Assembly: GCF_021155775.2 (NCBI RefSeq)
Contig: NC_060237.1
Span: 808,501 to 872,500, forward strand
Origin: Neodiprion pinetum
Taxonomy: Eukaryota; Arthropoda; Insecta; Hymenoptera; Diprionidae
Direction of reading: 5' to 3'
Length of the DNA stretch: 64,000 nt
The notes beneath the pieces were generated by a model. The model was not told where the DNA came from. It worked only from the letters and a program-made list of their open reading frames with translations, and did not search any database. Below, piece after piece: positions 51,801 to 62,937 of this stretch. A program made the translations under genes and the position numbers. Numbering within the stretch: position 1 is the first letter of the stretch; every line of letters starts with the position of its first letter.

Positions 51801-54800
51801 GAATATTCCTGATTTTACAAACAATATTGAACAATTTATGTTTTTCTCGCATGTCAAATGTAATTCTAAGGTGTCCGCAATGTCTTTCTCTCTCTCTCTC
51901 TCTCTCTTCCCCTCTCTCTAACTGTCATCACTCTCGCGAAGCTTTTCCCATGAATAAGCCATTTTGGGTGGGTAATTACCTCGTCGAAAACTTCTTGCGT
52001 GAGTTGCGGAACAAAAATCTGGCTCGGAACTTTGCCAAAGTAAATCGAAAGAGGGCTTCTTCCTTCGTTGTAAATACACGTCGAGGGTAAAATTAAGGTG
52101 TTGCGTCCACAGGGGGTGAAAGTAATCGTTTGCGAATTTGCAGTAGCTGCAAAGCATTGGGAGAGGAAAATGGTTCGATATCGAAAAGCGAAATTCGGAC
52201 GAAGCAATCGTTATGCAGGATTGTTAGGGCGGGTATATCAAAGATGACGCATCGGACCTCGCGATTTCTCCCAGGCCGTTCTTATCCGTTGACTTCTCCC
52301 CGGCCCTCCGAGATTTCGTAACGGGATATCAGGCTATTAATTACACGTGCAGAGCCACAGGAAGGATAGTTTATGGTCGACAGTGGCAATAGGATCGGAT
52401 TACGCATCCTCTCGTAGGTACCTACTAACGACCCAATCCCCATCAGCCTTGGTCGAGATGCTTTATTGCCCGGCTGCGCCGCGGGTGTATCGCGTTCCAT
52501 TATAAAAATTAAATATTCCCAGGTCTCGTGGAGGCGGAATCTTTTCATTGCTGGTGAAAATGAGCTAGAAAACGCCGTGAAAAGGTCAGAAAAATTCTTC
52601 AGTTCGTTATTTTTAATTTCTCATAAATTCGCTGCCCCTCTTCGCATATCCGCGGCAATGAAGAAAACGAGAGAGGAAAGATTCGGGGTTGACTATGCGA
52701 AATACCCTTCAGCCACTCAAAATCCCTCCGTCGGATCCCTGAATCTTTGGCCACGAGATGCTACTTTAGGAGTAAGTTGTTGCATTAATCGATTCAACGG
52801 CAACGGGACAAGTGGCCGATGGGGAAGAAGAAAGGCCTTAAGCAAATTCGGCGGCCTTACCGCCCCAGTCGTGCAGCACTGATTTACTTCGAAACTATGC
52901 GATACTCACTCCCGGTACTTCGAAGTTCCGCCTTCTATGGGACGACGGCTTATGCGCTGTGTACATTACGTAAACGGGTCCATGCAGCAGACGATACGCT
53001 CGATTTTATCCACCAAGTTTCGCCGTTCCCCTATTTCCACATGGTGCCCAGGGTCTGGCTTGCAATTGGTTTCCTTAAGCGCGGAACTTTCTACTCTCTT
53101 CAAGCTACCAAAAACGCTCCACAAACGACGGTTCGACGCATCGCGATTTGGTTATTGTTGAAATTTACGAAATTTCCAGGTCACACTGAATATCAATTGG
53201 CGTACAATAATAAGTGAGGTAATACTCTCGATGCACGGATAACAATTTTGTCCTGGCCCAGTTCTCTTTTAGAGTACCTACAATAAGACGTTGGCCGTAG
53301 CTCCTCGAATTGAATATAACCGCGAATAATACACGATTCTGAAAATAGAATTGTAACAAGACGATGCGGCCTCGGCCCACGTCTCTGTTCGTTAAACGCA
53401 AAAACGAACTGCTTCCCTATTCTAAAGCCACTCCTCCACTGGCAAGGATGCGGTCGCTAAGACTAGACGTTGAATTCGTTCTATTCGCGGACAACCCCGG
53501 AAATCGTAATGAGGATAAGCCCCGAGTGTATTCTGCCGGTGATCTTTCAGGTTGGAAGCAAGTTCCTGGGAATTTACGATACCGTGTTAATCGTAAATCG
53601 GGAATAGTAGTTTTAAGGGTTGTTTCTCCGGGAGAGAAATCCGTTCTACCTATGACCATTCTCTAGAAGCCAAACAAATTGTCCAGACATTCGAAGAAGC
53701 CAACCAATTCTGTTAGACGCCACTTTTGCCGCAACTTTCGCACGTAATTATGATACGTTCCACGTGCGCGTAGTAGTAGGGGAGCCCAAGAGGGGATTTT
53801 GGGTGTTATTCAAGCGCGACAGAACAATATAAGGGAGGAAACCTTGCACCCTGTTATGAACGACCACCATATATGAACCCTTAACATACAAGGGTGCGTC
53901 TAGGGTAGCCAATCAGATTAGTAAAAAAAAATTGATCCTCAAATTAATTCGAGCTCGTCAGATTAATAGAAGGTAAGTTAATTACATGGAAAAAAGCGTC
54001 AATTTCAATATTCTGACGATTTGATCATGATATAAGAGAATAAGCGAGTAATTAGTTTGCAAAAAAAAAAACGTCACCTGGAAGTAATCGAGCGCGGTTA
54101 TTTTTTTTTTTAATTTGAAGGAAATCATGTAAAAATTACGGATATAATATAATCTGACGGTTTCTACAACGTAAAAAAGCTAAAATTATTGATAAAGTGA
54201 GGTACGTGCAAGTGCTGAGAACTATGTATTTCCCACTCCGCGCCTCTCTCCCCTTCTCACTCTTTCTCTATTTCTCACTCTCTCGCACCGTCCCCCCACT
54301 ACTTTCTGCGGCTATGATACCATCTCAGCTGATCACAATACAACGCGGTCGTGTTCGTAGATTTGTGACGCTTTGGTTTGTTTATTGTGTTTTAAAAAAG
54401 TTAAAAGTTATTTTATTTAATAACAGCCATATTTTTCTTAGGATTGTTTTCAAAAACTGAGAATTATTAATTGAGGATATAACAAGTAATTTTTTTTCAA
54501 AAAAAACATAAACAAGCAGTATTTATTTTTTTGTAAATAATTTTTAAAGTTGGTCACTTGCGATGATTCACGTGAGTGGAAGTAAGTGAGCGATAGTCGG
54601 TAAAGAAAGACAGCACTAGTGAGTGAGAAAGAAAACAATAGCCATTGACTATTGGTGTCCTTTACATGTCACGGTACTACCTTAAGCTGTCAGAACAATG
54701 AAATTCCTCCACATAATTATCAGATTATAGGTTAGCACAACAAGGACATCGAGCTGAACTGTCTGCATATAAATCTGATGAGCTTGAGTATTTCAAGGTC

Positions 54801-57330
54801 ACTATTTTTTTTTTACATTTTCAAAAATCGGCTGTGAGTTCTGACTGCATCCAAATCGTCAGTCTTTTGAATAAGATACCTTTTAGAGGTCACTTAACAT
54901 TCCCCCTGAATATCTGATGAGCTTAAATAACTTCTTTTTTTTTTCATTTTCTACCCCTTCGTGCTGCCACCCCCGACTTGTAAGCCGGCAGATTAATACT
55001 TCTCTGTTAACGGAAGCACATAGGGCGTATACGATATTAATGTCTGACGCACTCGAGTATTTCTTTATAATAAATTTTTTTTACATTTTTGAAAATTAGT
55101 ACCTACTTCCCCCGGCAGTAAAAGAGCATATATCATATGAACTTTTCTTCTTTTTAGTATCTAATCTTTATGATCCAATAGGTTCTCGCAGCGCTCGAGT
55201 CACTTACCATTTAGCCTCTTTTGCTCCCCTACTATAGCTGATCACAGGGACACTTCCACGTACTGGGACTGCGACCGGAAACACGTGGCATTGCAGGTCA
55301 GTTCAAGCCGCAGCAGCAAGTACAGGGAACGTCGAGCTGCTCATTGAGAATAACCGCAAACTCTGCAGTAGGTGCAAGAGTGCAGAGTGCGGGCTGCTCG
55401 TCTACTGCTGCAATGCACACGGGCGAGTACGTACAGCGGCAGGTCAGGAAGGAGATGATTGATTATGCCGGTACAATGTTATCGCCGATGGAGGCCGTCG
55501 AGTACAGCCTGACTCATGCATCACCGTTACATGACTGGGGCATTACCAGATTGGCACCAGCGCCGCTGGTTCTTCAGGTTTTCGGCTCTTTTTCCTCAAC
55601 GCCGATTCTCAAGCCTGGTCATTCTGGCCTCAAAGTAACTACAATGTGGAGGGGGAAAAACCGCATGTACGTGCATACTGCAAGAGTTGTTATTGGTTCG
55701 TGTAATCAGTCTATTCGCACGCAACACAGGCTACAGTCCGGCGCTAACAGACGTGCGATGCATGGGCTTTAATGAGGCAGCGTATAAAAACGTATATACG
55801 CTTATTTCTGAGGCGATACGGTTCCGTGGTATAACGCAGACCTATTAGTTTATTATCGTAGAACCGAGCCCGCCGATATTGGGTAACGCGCTTTCGGCGT
55901 TCTATAGAAAAGTCGAGAGCATTGAGAGTTTCCAAAGAATTTCCAATTCTCGCCTTTGCAGTCCCCCAGGCCAACCGCTAGCCGCCTCGCATCCTAGTCT
56001 CCATCCGCACCTCGAGTTACGGTAATGAACAGTATTCAGTTTATCCTAACCCGAGTTCCGGCCGTTTCAACCTCGCGTTCGAAGTTCTCTGGAAAATAGG
56101 GGGAAAATAGGCTGCGGGGATCTGAAAGGCTGCCTGTATCCGCAGAACCTAGACCGAAAAATCCACCGAGTTCACGGCCTCCGGCTGCTGTTCAAACTCT
56201 AAACTTCTGTGTCAATGTTTGCTGAGACCTTCTCAGTACTGCGTGGATATGAGGTATACGGGTCGTTTCTTACATAACGATATCTGTAAGCTTCGCACCG
56301 CACCAAAACGCGATCAATGCCACGACTGTCGGCTCGCCCAGACGATTCGATTACACAGTTATGCTCGACTTGGAGTATAATCCCCCAGTAATTAATTCGA
56401 CGGTTGTATAACGCGATTCGCTCGAGTTTGATAAGTCGAGGAGTACAGTGTGCGCTTCTTCGTCTCCTAGAGCACGGGCCGCTTATGCTGCAGCGCTTTT
56501 TACGCAGGCCTGAGTTAACTTGAGCTTGGGCAATTACGCCCAATTAAAATATTTCATACACAAACTTTACGCCAGCTTTCATCTCGTTCTCTAGGACACT
56601 TTCAGCTTGCCTCGTCCGCGGAAAAATACACCAATTACGTCTTACCATGTACTTTGGCGTGAAAGCGGCCGTACGGAGGAAGGTAATTGGCACGTATTGC
56701 CTCTATTCTGAGACATCCACGCTGCTCGTCTCCCTCACTTCCTCGCTGTGATACCCGTGTACCTTTCAAGGGTGATAATGAAAAACTTGTGTATAGTCGA
56801 CCGGTGAAAACGCGCGCCGCGAGCTGCTTTCTTGAGGGGCTGCTCATCTCCAATGCTGGTTAACGTTGAACCGTTGTAAAAGCTTCGTCGTGCCGTGAAC
56901 TGGGCTGCAAAAATTAACGAGGACGCGTTGGTGTATCGGATAACTAACTAACTAGCTAACTAACTAACTAACTAACCAACTTACTAAATAACCTACTCGA
57001 CGTGTGAGGCTAAGGGGGCCAGACTGGCTCTTCTTGTTGTTGCGTGGAAGAGATGGCGAATTCGGCTCTCCATTCGGATCAATAATATTGAACGCAGAGC
57101 ATTCCGAAATAATCAGACATTGATCTTGATCGTTTCACATTATCTGCAGTCCCCGATTCATATTTAGATAAGGAGTTATCAGTAACAGATAAGCCGCATT
57201 TCCTCCGAGCTGTGAGGAGATTAGAATCTGTGTCAATATTGGGTAGAAACACGTTCTGTGTGCGTTCAATACGGCCGGCGTTTATTCTCTCCGCGCATAC
57301 GAAATTCGTCGAGTGACAAAAAGTGGAGAA

Positions 57331-57374
<44 letters not shown>

Positions 57375-60300
57375 GGAAAAGAGATTTGGAAGTATTTTTG
57401 GAATTCAGCGGCATACCGTCGGAGCTAATTAGCTGAGAAATTTCTAATTATCTTTGAGTTTTAGGGCCGCTTTGACGCTGTACAACCGACCCTCAGAAAC
57501 CACCCAGTTTGCACTCAATACAGCCGAGAACTACTTCAGTTTCTTGGCGTAGCCCTTCGAGGTGACAATCACACGGCCGATTACCCTGAAACCCAGCTTA
57601 CCATTTATCCGCCCTGTCGCCCTAACACTCTACTATCCTGCTGTCTAGGGTCCTCCATTTTTAGGTACGATCCTCGAGGTATCCAGCCTCTGCAGACAGT
57701 CCCGGCGATTGTTCGAAGATCCGGGCATCGGGTAAAAAATAAATTATCATCCGAGGTGATTTCATCCCACTTTATATCGCACTGCTCCGATTTATTACTT
57801 ATCGTACGCAATATCGTCGCAATTATCGTGATAAAAATGATCTGCGTGATTGGCTATCGAGAAACTGGAGCACCGAATGGCGACTTTTAGTTTTTACAGA
57901 ACATAAAGTGCTCCAGTTGGATTATCCGAAACCGTTTCGACGCTCGTTTCGAAAATGGACCTGCGCTTGCCATTGCTATTCGTTTCACACAAGATCGCTG
58001 ACATCCGGAGGGGACTCGCTTTTCTCACGAATAATTTTGCGGCCTGATAGGTTTCAACTGCACGTGTACAATAGGAACTCGATAATTGCCCTCGACATGC
58101 ATCCCCCGATCTGCCGTCAGAGCCTACTTAAAAACCGACCAATAATTGCCACCGTTTACATCGCGGAAGATTTCTATGCCGCAACGTGAACATCGGAATT
58201 TCAAGAGTTAAGGATTTAAGCAGCCAGATGGGGCCAAAAAAAAGATTAGAAATCGCTCAAGATTTACGAATATTCGAATTCATCTAAGTGTTGCTTTCAT
58301 CTTGGTGTATCCCTACCTAATCCCGAAATGAAATAAAGGTAACGGTCCAAAAGCTTTCAAGACCTTCGCGCGACTCATCGAAGTGAGTTGAAGCGCACCA
58401 GACGGTAAAAGGAAAAACGACATCCAAAGTTCTATACTGCGATTCGAAGATTGTAACATCGATACGAAGTATTGTTACAAATTTGTTCAATATTAGTTGG
58501 GCATATAAGTTTTTCTACATCCCGCGTATGAGAATTCGTAGAGAATGTAAAACTGGTTGCCTTTGGTGAAAAAAGTTCGGCGACGGTAAAGTCATGCGTA
58601 GACTCCTTTATGGAGTAAAAACCAATCGAGCTTGTGATAAATATTTTTTGTTTATACTCACTTACCACCTCGCGAAGATTCGATAATGGATTCATGGGAT
58701 AAATTCCAACGTGTCCTTCCGCAACTTGTGCCACGTGGGATAAAAACCAACGTCGTTCAGCGGGACCAAGCTTCTCACAAAAATACGAAAAACACGAGAA
58801 AATTCATACCGTAACTTGACTCAACTGCTATTTAATATGTTTTTATTACTTTGATATTAAAACGACTCGTCGGACTACTTCAAAGATAAGAAATAATCAG
58901 ACTGTTTCCTGACGGCCAAAAATCCAATGGTATCGCTTGGTAACCACGTCGCGAAACGTGAACGATAATTTTATGTTCATGATAAGTCACGGGAACAGTA
59001 AATGTATGCTTAATGTGTGCAATTTTTATTGTTAATTGAACGAAAGAAAATACGCAAGTCTCAGATGTATCACGTCAAACTTTTGTTATACTCGAAAATT
59101 GCCTCGCGACAAGGTTTCACCGTCAGGATACATATGAGTATGCAGAATCACCTTAAAATCGAAAAAAAATATCAAATTGCACAAGTGGCGATGATATGAA
59201 ATGGCAAAAATTATGTAATCCGTTGTTGCAATTATTGCTATTATTTCGAATCATTAGCTACACCTATATAATTCTAAATAGCACACAAATTATCGATTTA
59301 TCTCGTCCCAAGTCGAGCCACAATTGAAACATACGACACCACAATTGCCTTGAATTAGCGATGGTAAATACTCGACAAGTATTAACGTAAGAAACTATCC
59401 GATCATTAATCGACGAAAAAAAGAGAGGGCAGGCCATAAACGTAGCTCCGTATGAACAAATGCCAATGTTCTATATTAACCGCTGGAAATATTTCATATA
59501 CCTTGTTCAGCTGCTAATACATACCGCGCCGATGATATCGATGTTGAAAAGAAGACACCAACTGCACAAACACTTGACAATATTGCTACACTGTTTAATT
59601 TTTGTGCCTGTCAATAAAAAGCGTACGCTTTATCGAATTCAATATCGTTTGTGTTCGGTAAATTTTGTGCAGTGAAAATTGAGCCATTTCGACAGAAGTG
59701 AGATGTCAAGAAATATTTTTCAAAATTGGAGAGCACTCCAAATTTTCTTCAGTAAAATCTCACTCCTGTTATTGGAGTGGCTCGATTTTCACCAGAAAAG
59801 AGTGAAATTTCACTCCGAAAAATTTGGAATGTCAGTAGGTAGGTACCTGACAGTAAAGATTCGCTGCTTGTGTCTGGAGAGAAGAGCAAATATACAAGGA
59901 ACAGAATCAAATTATTCTGTATCCGGAAAAAAATTCCGTTTATCTAATCCAAGATCAAAAAATTTCCAAACGAGTTGAACCAATTTCATTAACAAAATGA
60001 GGCATCGAATGTACCGCTTAGTTCCCGAAATCGACTTCGCCTGCAAACTTTTGATTCTTCGTTGACTCTTTTTGTGGTCTGGCTTTGTTTGGGTCAAACT
60101 AATTAATTTTTAACGAGGTTATATTGTTCAGAGTTTACCCAAAACGCAGGAGTACTTCTCAACGATAAAATGGAAATGTCATACGCTCGTTTATAATTTC
60201 CGGGGCATGGTGAAAAGCTCGTGATTCGATAATAATTAATGCCTGGAACATGCCTGACCTGATAAATTTCTACGGAAATTACACAAGCAGCCCCCTTATG

Positions 60301-61997
60301 AAGGGAATGTCGTATAATTTTCACCAATTTCCGTCAAAATTCCAAAACACGCGAACGCAATTCTATCGAGTATGCATGGCTGCGGAATGTCAGTTTCCGA
60401 GCACAACGGCCGACGATCACTGTCATTCTTGCTCTCTGTCTTCAAAGGCATCGATCCCGTAATACAGAATTCCATGGATCCCGTCGAGTCACCGGGAAGC
60501 GAGCGGTTATTCCCAGCGACCGATCAGTTCGATAGAATTATTTGATAAACGCTACGATAAATTGTCGGAATAGGGAATCTCTGCTAGTATAAATCCTCTC
60601 GTCCTCATCCTCGGAATTGTCCACCCTCCTCCAAGTTCTCCATCTACAATCAGCCCTGCTCCATCCCCGGTTCGGTAAACAGTATCGCAAATGTTAGTTG
60701 TTCAAAAGTTTTGGGTCGAACAGGAGGCAGGGTGTAAACAGCGGTAAACACATACACCGCATTGTCAGGCTCGATAATAAATTTCCGAGCCTACCAATGT
60801 AGTTCGCCTTTATTTAATAAAGTTCTGGCCCCCGCAGAATAAATTCCGATTCTGCGCGTAGCCTTCGCGAAGTTGATCACTGAATTTGTCGCATATATTG
60901 TCTTCGAATATTTTTTTCCACGTCTCAATCCACTTCTTCTGATTTAAACACACAAGAGGCTGATCGACGCGAAAATATATTATAAACAGGCAGATAAATA
61001 ATGTATGGGTGTATAATATTTTCAAAGGTGTTATTTATGCCCGATAACTTTATCCCATTTACGACTTCATGGATGGCGACGTCGTCGGTGTAGCTTCGAT
61101 GATACGCGAAGGGGAGATAGGACGGGTTTTCGTGTCGTTTGAATTTATAGGCGTTAGATTATTCGCCTTCTTGCTTATACGCGCGGGAGCGTCGATCGAA
61201 GATCGAGATTCATCTTCGAATTTTTCTCAGTGTGATTTTATTCATACGTATACGTAGGCATACTATACGTGGCGATATTGAAAGAGCGGGAATTACACAA
61301 ACAGAAATATAAAATTCTTATCCTACTACCCCAGAGTTTTATAGCCGATCGCTAGGACTCGAGTGTACAAAACAGAATAATAATGGATAGATATTTCATC
61401 CTCTGTTGCACGGAGACATTTTATGCCCATTGATATTTATTGCGGAACACCGGCGCGACGTCAGACTTTCCGGAACGTCCGGCACACACAGTTTACTTTT
61501 CCAATTATCAGCGATCAACGCTACCGTTACAATTACGATGAATTTAGCTCTTACTAGAGTTCACGGCCCTAACACATAAATAAAATCCACAAGACATTAT
61601 AAAATGCAAATTATGACGACGATGATACCGTTGAACGAACACGAGCGATGCGAACAGTCGCCAATAGCGTGTCTAAAGATTGAAAGCCCATTTGGTCGCC
61701 TTCATCTATAAATCGGTATGAATCTATATCAGCGATCAGTACGGTAACGTTTTTTGCTTCGAGTGACAAAGGTCAAAACTTTTATAAAACGTGTCGAATA
61801 GGAACTGGTAGCGACATCTTTGGCCAGCAGTAGAATTATTCCACCCACCATGTAAGCTTCAGGGGTAAGTTACACCAGCACGAGTGTCGCCGGTGTCGAG
61901 TGATCGGGGTTGAAATGAGCCTGCGGGGCCTCGGGGAGGAACGACAATGCAGAGGGCAAAACCGACTCACCTGAATCATTGATAAACGTGGAGGCAT
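45660..61997 (-). CDS. B4GAT1: GT49-family glycosyltransferase, beta-1,4-glucuronyltransferase 1-like (spliced gene)
   Basis: Proposed mRNA joins minus-strand exons 61997-61971, 51755-50746, 50680-50497 and 45866-45660, giving about 475 residues. It is predicted to be a type II Golgi enzyme: short cytosolic tail, a membrane anchor at residues ~29-50, a Pro/Ala-rich stem, then the catalytic region. The family signature is clear: NHLRNLAR, FLTDVDIIPSP with the metal-binding DVD at ~271-273, IPTYEI, EPFYVAR, DERFMGYGYTRN near the C-terminal third, then VYEMFVAGHEF and a conserved His in FTGHWG. In vertebrates the family member B4GAT1 adds glucuronic acid to xylose in the alpha-dystroglycan matriglycan primer. 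Insects have several GT49 paralogues, so the exact substrate is uncertain. Human B4GAT1 is shorter (415 residues, from memory); the excess is mostly N-terminal stem and loops. The three downstream exons are firm; the first is inferred. Confidence 0.88.
45867..50496 (-). other. Intron of the B4GAT1-like gene (about 4.6 kb)
   Basis: Bounded by donor CAG|GTGAGTG (50496-50495) and acceptor ATTCAG|G (45868-45867). The interior holds no ORF with recognisable motifs. It includes a degraded inverted-repeat element at ~47526-47683, and otherwise mixed-composition sequence in which I see nothing assignable. The small open frames at 46075-46485, 46756-47112 and 48052-48417 have no domain features. Confidence 0.8.
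47526..47683. repeat. Degenerate foldback (inverted-repeat) element
   Basis: ACCGTAGTTGCTGGTA at 47545-47560 pairs with TACCAGCAACAACGGT at 47652-47667 (15 of 16 complementary). Outside these arms, CACTGTT at 47526-47532 pairs with AACAGTG at 47677-47683. Weaker complementarity continues outward and towards a centre near 47605. This resembles an old MITE, but no target-site duplication is clear. Confidence 0.5.
50497..50680 (-). CDS. B4GAT1: B4GAT1-like gene, third coding exon
   Basis: 184 bp. The first base completes an Arg codon (AG|A); the remaining 61 codons run from WSLDVLPGFGG to YTRNTQ. The acceptor is TTTCAG|ATGG (50682-50681) and the donor CAG|GTGAGTG. The exon contains EFFYEPFYVAR and DERFMGYGYTRN, both typical of the GT49 / LARGE-type catalytic fold. 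The preceding intron is only 65 bp (50681-50745). Confidence 0.92.
50746..51755 (-). CDS. B4GAT1: B4GAT1-like gene, main coding exon
   Basis: 336 codons plus two bases, ending ACC AG|GTGAG at 50746. It encodes the membrane anchor (WNLSLVTVIIITFSNMLFTM), the stem, and most of the catalytic domain including NHLRNLARK and FLTDVDIIPSP. There is no in-frame ATG before the middle of the anchor, and an in-frame TAG lies 45 bp upstream of the exon edge, so the true start must come from an upstream exon. A plausible acceptor, TTAAAG|ATTTTG (51757-51756), has a good branch-point-like TTCTAAC about 20 bp before it, giving phase 0. Confidence 0.9.
51886..51919. repeat. (TC)n microsatellite
   Basis: Eleven TC dinucleotides followed by TCCCCTCTCTCT, close upstream (in gene orientation) of the main coding exon. 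Confidence 0.9.
53774..55234. mobile_element. Non-autonomous DNA transposon with terminal inverted repeats (about 1.46 kb)
   Basis: The left end TAGTAGGGGAGC (53774-53785) is exactly complementary to GCTCCCCTACTA (55223-55234). Similarity continues inward as AAGAGG (53788-53793) against CCTCTT, and CAAGCGCGACAGAAC (53811-53825) against GTTCTCGCAGCGCTCG (from 55182), giving a diverged ~50-bp terminal inverted repeat. TAG flanks both ends (53771-53773 and 55235-55237), so the target duplication is TAG or TA. Subterminal motifs are also arranged in opposite orientations: GAGCTCGTCAGATTAATA near 53951, and TCTGATGAGCTTGAGTATT, TCTGATGAGCTTAAATAA and TCTGACGCACTCGAGTATT near 54775, 54914 and 55042, each next to a T/A tract. 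No transposase ORF is present. The superfamily is unassigned. Confidence 0.68.
56940..56992. repeat. (TAAC)n microsatellite
   Basis: Imperfect tetranucleotide repeat of TAAC, with interruptions AGC, CAAC and AAAT. Confidence 0.9.
57334..57371. repeat. (GA)n microsatellite
   Basis: Nineteen uninterrupted GA dinucleotides. Confidence 0.97.
57863..57918. repeat. 11-bp perfect inverted repeat with 34-bp loop
   Basis: AACTGGAGCAC at 57863-57873 is fully complementary to GTGCTCCAGTT at 57908-57918. The arms do not extend further. No function is assigned. Confidence 0.6.
59671..59793. repeat. Foldback / MITE-like element
   Basis: AGTGAAAATTGAGCCA (59671-59686) pairs with TGGCTCGATTTTCACC (59778-59793) at 14 of 16 positions. 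Complementarity continues inward as ACAGAAGTGAGAT against ATCTCACTCCTGT, then TTGGAG-AGCA-CTCCAA at the centre near 59732, so the whole ~123 bp could fold into one long imperfect hairpin. No coding capacity. No clear target-site duplication. Confidence 0.6.
59800..59815. repeat. 16-bp perfect palindrome
   Basis: GAGTGAAATTTCACTC is its own reverse complement. It shares the TCACTCC/GGAGTGA motif with the neighbouring foldback element and may be part of, or derived from, the same repeat family. Confidence 0.7.
61971..61997 (-). CDS. B4GAT1: Proposed 5' leader exon of the B4GAT1-like gene
   Basis: ATG at 61997 is followed by nine codons (MPPRLSMIQ) and a consensus donor ATTCAG|GTGAGTC. It ends in phase 0, exactly what the acceptor at 51756 needs. 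The resulting short tail before the membrane anchor (ILNTDPGRL...) fits a type II Golgi protein. It lies at the edge of a CpG-rich block. This is inference: another upstream exon of compatible phase would also work. Confidence 0.42.
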
Positions 61998-62340
61998 GCG
62001 AGGCGCGGCCCTCCGTCAGACGTCGAGACCCCGGCAAAGTCGGGACGAACCCTTGCTCACCGAGCTCAGCGTTGCGGGGCGCTCATTGGACCCGCCAATC
62101 GGGGATGATCGCCGGGTAATCAGCAACGATGCACTTGTCTCAGCGCGTCCGCCGAAACTCACGCGGCCTCACACCGGCCCACAAACTAAACACGCCTGTT
62201 TATTTACGCCTAAGAAATGTCAGATTAGTCCGGCGTCCCGACGCCGCTGCAGCGGCTCTGTCGTCGCGACGCGCGCGCAACTCTCCGATCGATTTCGGCC
62301 AAGCCGCGCCGCCTCGAGTTCGAATTCAGCGAAATTCGAG
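61998..62340 (-). promoter_or_regulatory. CpG-rich block, probable promoter / 5' UTR of the B4GAT1-like gene
   Basis: This stretch is clearly richer in G+C and CpG than the AT-rich intron beside it, with runs such as GCGACGCGCGCGCAACTC near 62265, and a perfect palindrome GCCGCTGCAGCGGC at 62243-62256. It sits immediately upstream of the proposed ATG. No TATA box at a convincing position was found, so the transcription start is not placed. Confidence 0.35.
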
Positions 62341-62691
62341 AGCAGAAAACGTGCTTCATACTTTTCCCCTATTTTTTCGCAATTTTTAGCTCGTACGTTT
62401 ATGCTGTCTCAGAATTTGCATTGCTTCGGTTATCGTCGCGTATCGCTTAGGACAGAAATGAACTTTTAAACGAGCCGTTCGCCTGGCTTGAAATACGGTT
62501 TACGTCACACATGCGTGCAACCCTCAAATAATTCATCAGTTTTTCATGTTAGACAATTTACTACCGACTCTGGACTCTGGTGAAGAATACGGCAGTGGTT
62601 TTTGAGCCTTGGGCTAAGAAGGCTGGCGTGATGTTATGAAAAGGACGAGGCCAACCACGGTTGACCCAAGTTTCTATTTGAGGTTTGGAAT
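62341..62691. other. Intergenic / 3' UTR sequence between the two minus-strand genes
   Basis: Downstream of the stop at 62692 on the minus strand. No AATAAA or ATTAAA was seen on the minus strand within this interval, so the 3' end of the unknown gene is not defined. Nothing else recognised. Confidence 0.4.
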
Positions 62692-62937
62692 TCAGCGACG
62701 CAAAGTGCGGTTTATCATCATGTCTATAATTCTCTTTTCATTCTGATGACGCCGCTGGAGATCCTCGAGGCTAGAACTATTCGCATTATCTCCCAACGAG
62801 ATGCGGGATGACCGTTTAACCGCGGTTTCAAATGCCTTCGGGGAACCCTTCGGATGACTCGTGTGCTCGGCCACGGTCGACTGCGACAACTCTTTCCTCC
62901 GGCTGTGACGCGAGCGTCGAGTTTTTTTCTCTTCGTC
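62692..62937 (-). CDS. Unrecognised gene, last coding exon
   Basis: 81 codons and a stop, starting DEEKKTRRSRHSRR and ending MMINRTLRR. The acceptor GATTTTCAG|GACGAAG (62939-62938) follows a reasonable pyrimidine tract. The product is basic and polar, with KR/RR clusters (RRSRHSRRK could act as a nuclear localisation signal), Ser-rich NANSSSLEDL, and a C-terminal stretch QRRHQNEKRIIDMMINRTLRR likely to be helical. I do not recognise the family. It is in phase with the exon at 63249-63359 across a 311-bp intron, and the frame stays open beyond the acceptor. Confidence 0.45.
   Translation of the reverse strand, partial: DEEKKTRRSRHSRRKELSQSTVAEHTSHPKGSPKAFETAVKRSSRISLGDNANSSSLEDLQRRHQNEKRIIDMMINRTLRR

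Larger units (their letters stand above)
51756..61970 (-). other. Proposed first intron of the B4GAT1-like gene (about 10.2 kb)
   Basis: Runs from the candidate donor CAG|GTGAGTC at 61970 to the acceptor at 51756. It contains (TC)n, (TAAC)n and (GA)n simple repeats, a 1.46-kb inverted-repeat transposable element, and a small foldback element. None of the open frames inside (for example 52466-52882, 55344-55772, 56199-56543) shows a protein family signature. Apart from the separately listed repeats I see nothing assignable. Confidence 0.45.

Noticed and set aside
54239..54637. Possible inverted pair of pyrimidine-rich (TTCTCACTCTTTCTC) and purine-rich (GAGTGAGAAAGAAA) tracts inside the 1.46-kb element.
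   Set aside because: Similarity is limited to low-complexity composition and could arise by chance; I did not treat it as separate termini.
55344..55772. 142-codon plus-strand open frame inside the first intron.
   Set aside because: Starts at a non-ATG codon, no recognisable motif, and no promoter or splice support.
60583..60600. TATA-like AGTATAAATCCTC on the plus strand.
   Set aside because: No plausible coding exon follows on the plus strand, so there is no gene for it to serve.
61760..61780. Nuclear-receptor-like site GTGACAAAGGTCA.
   Set aside because: Only one half-site matches well; a 13-bp resemblance in this much sequence is expected by chance.
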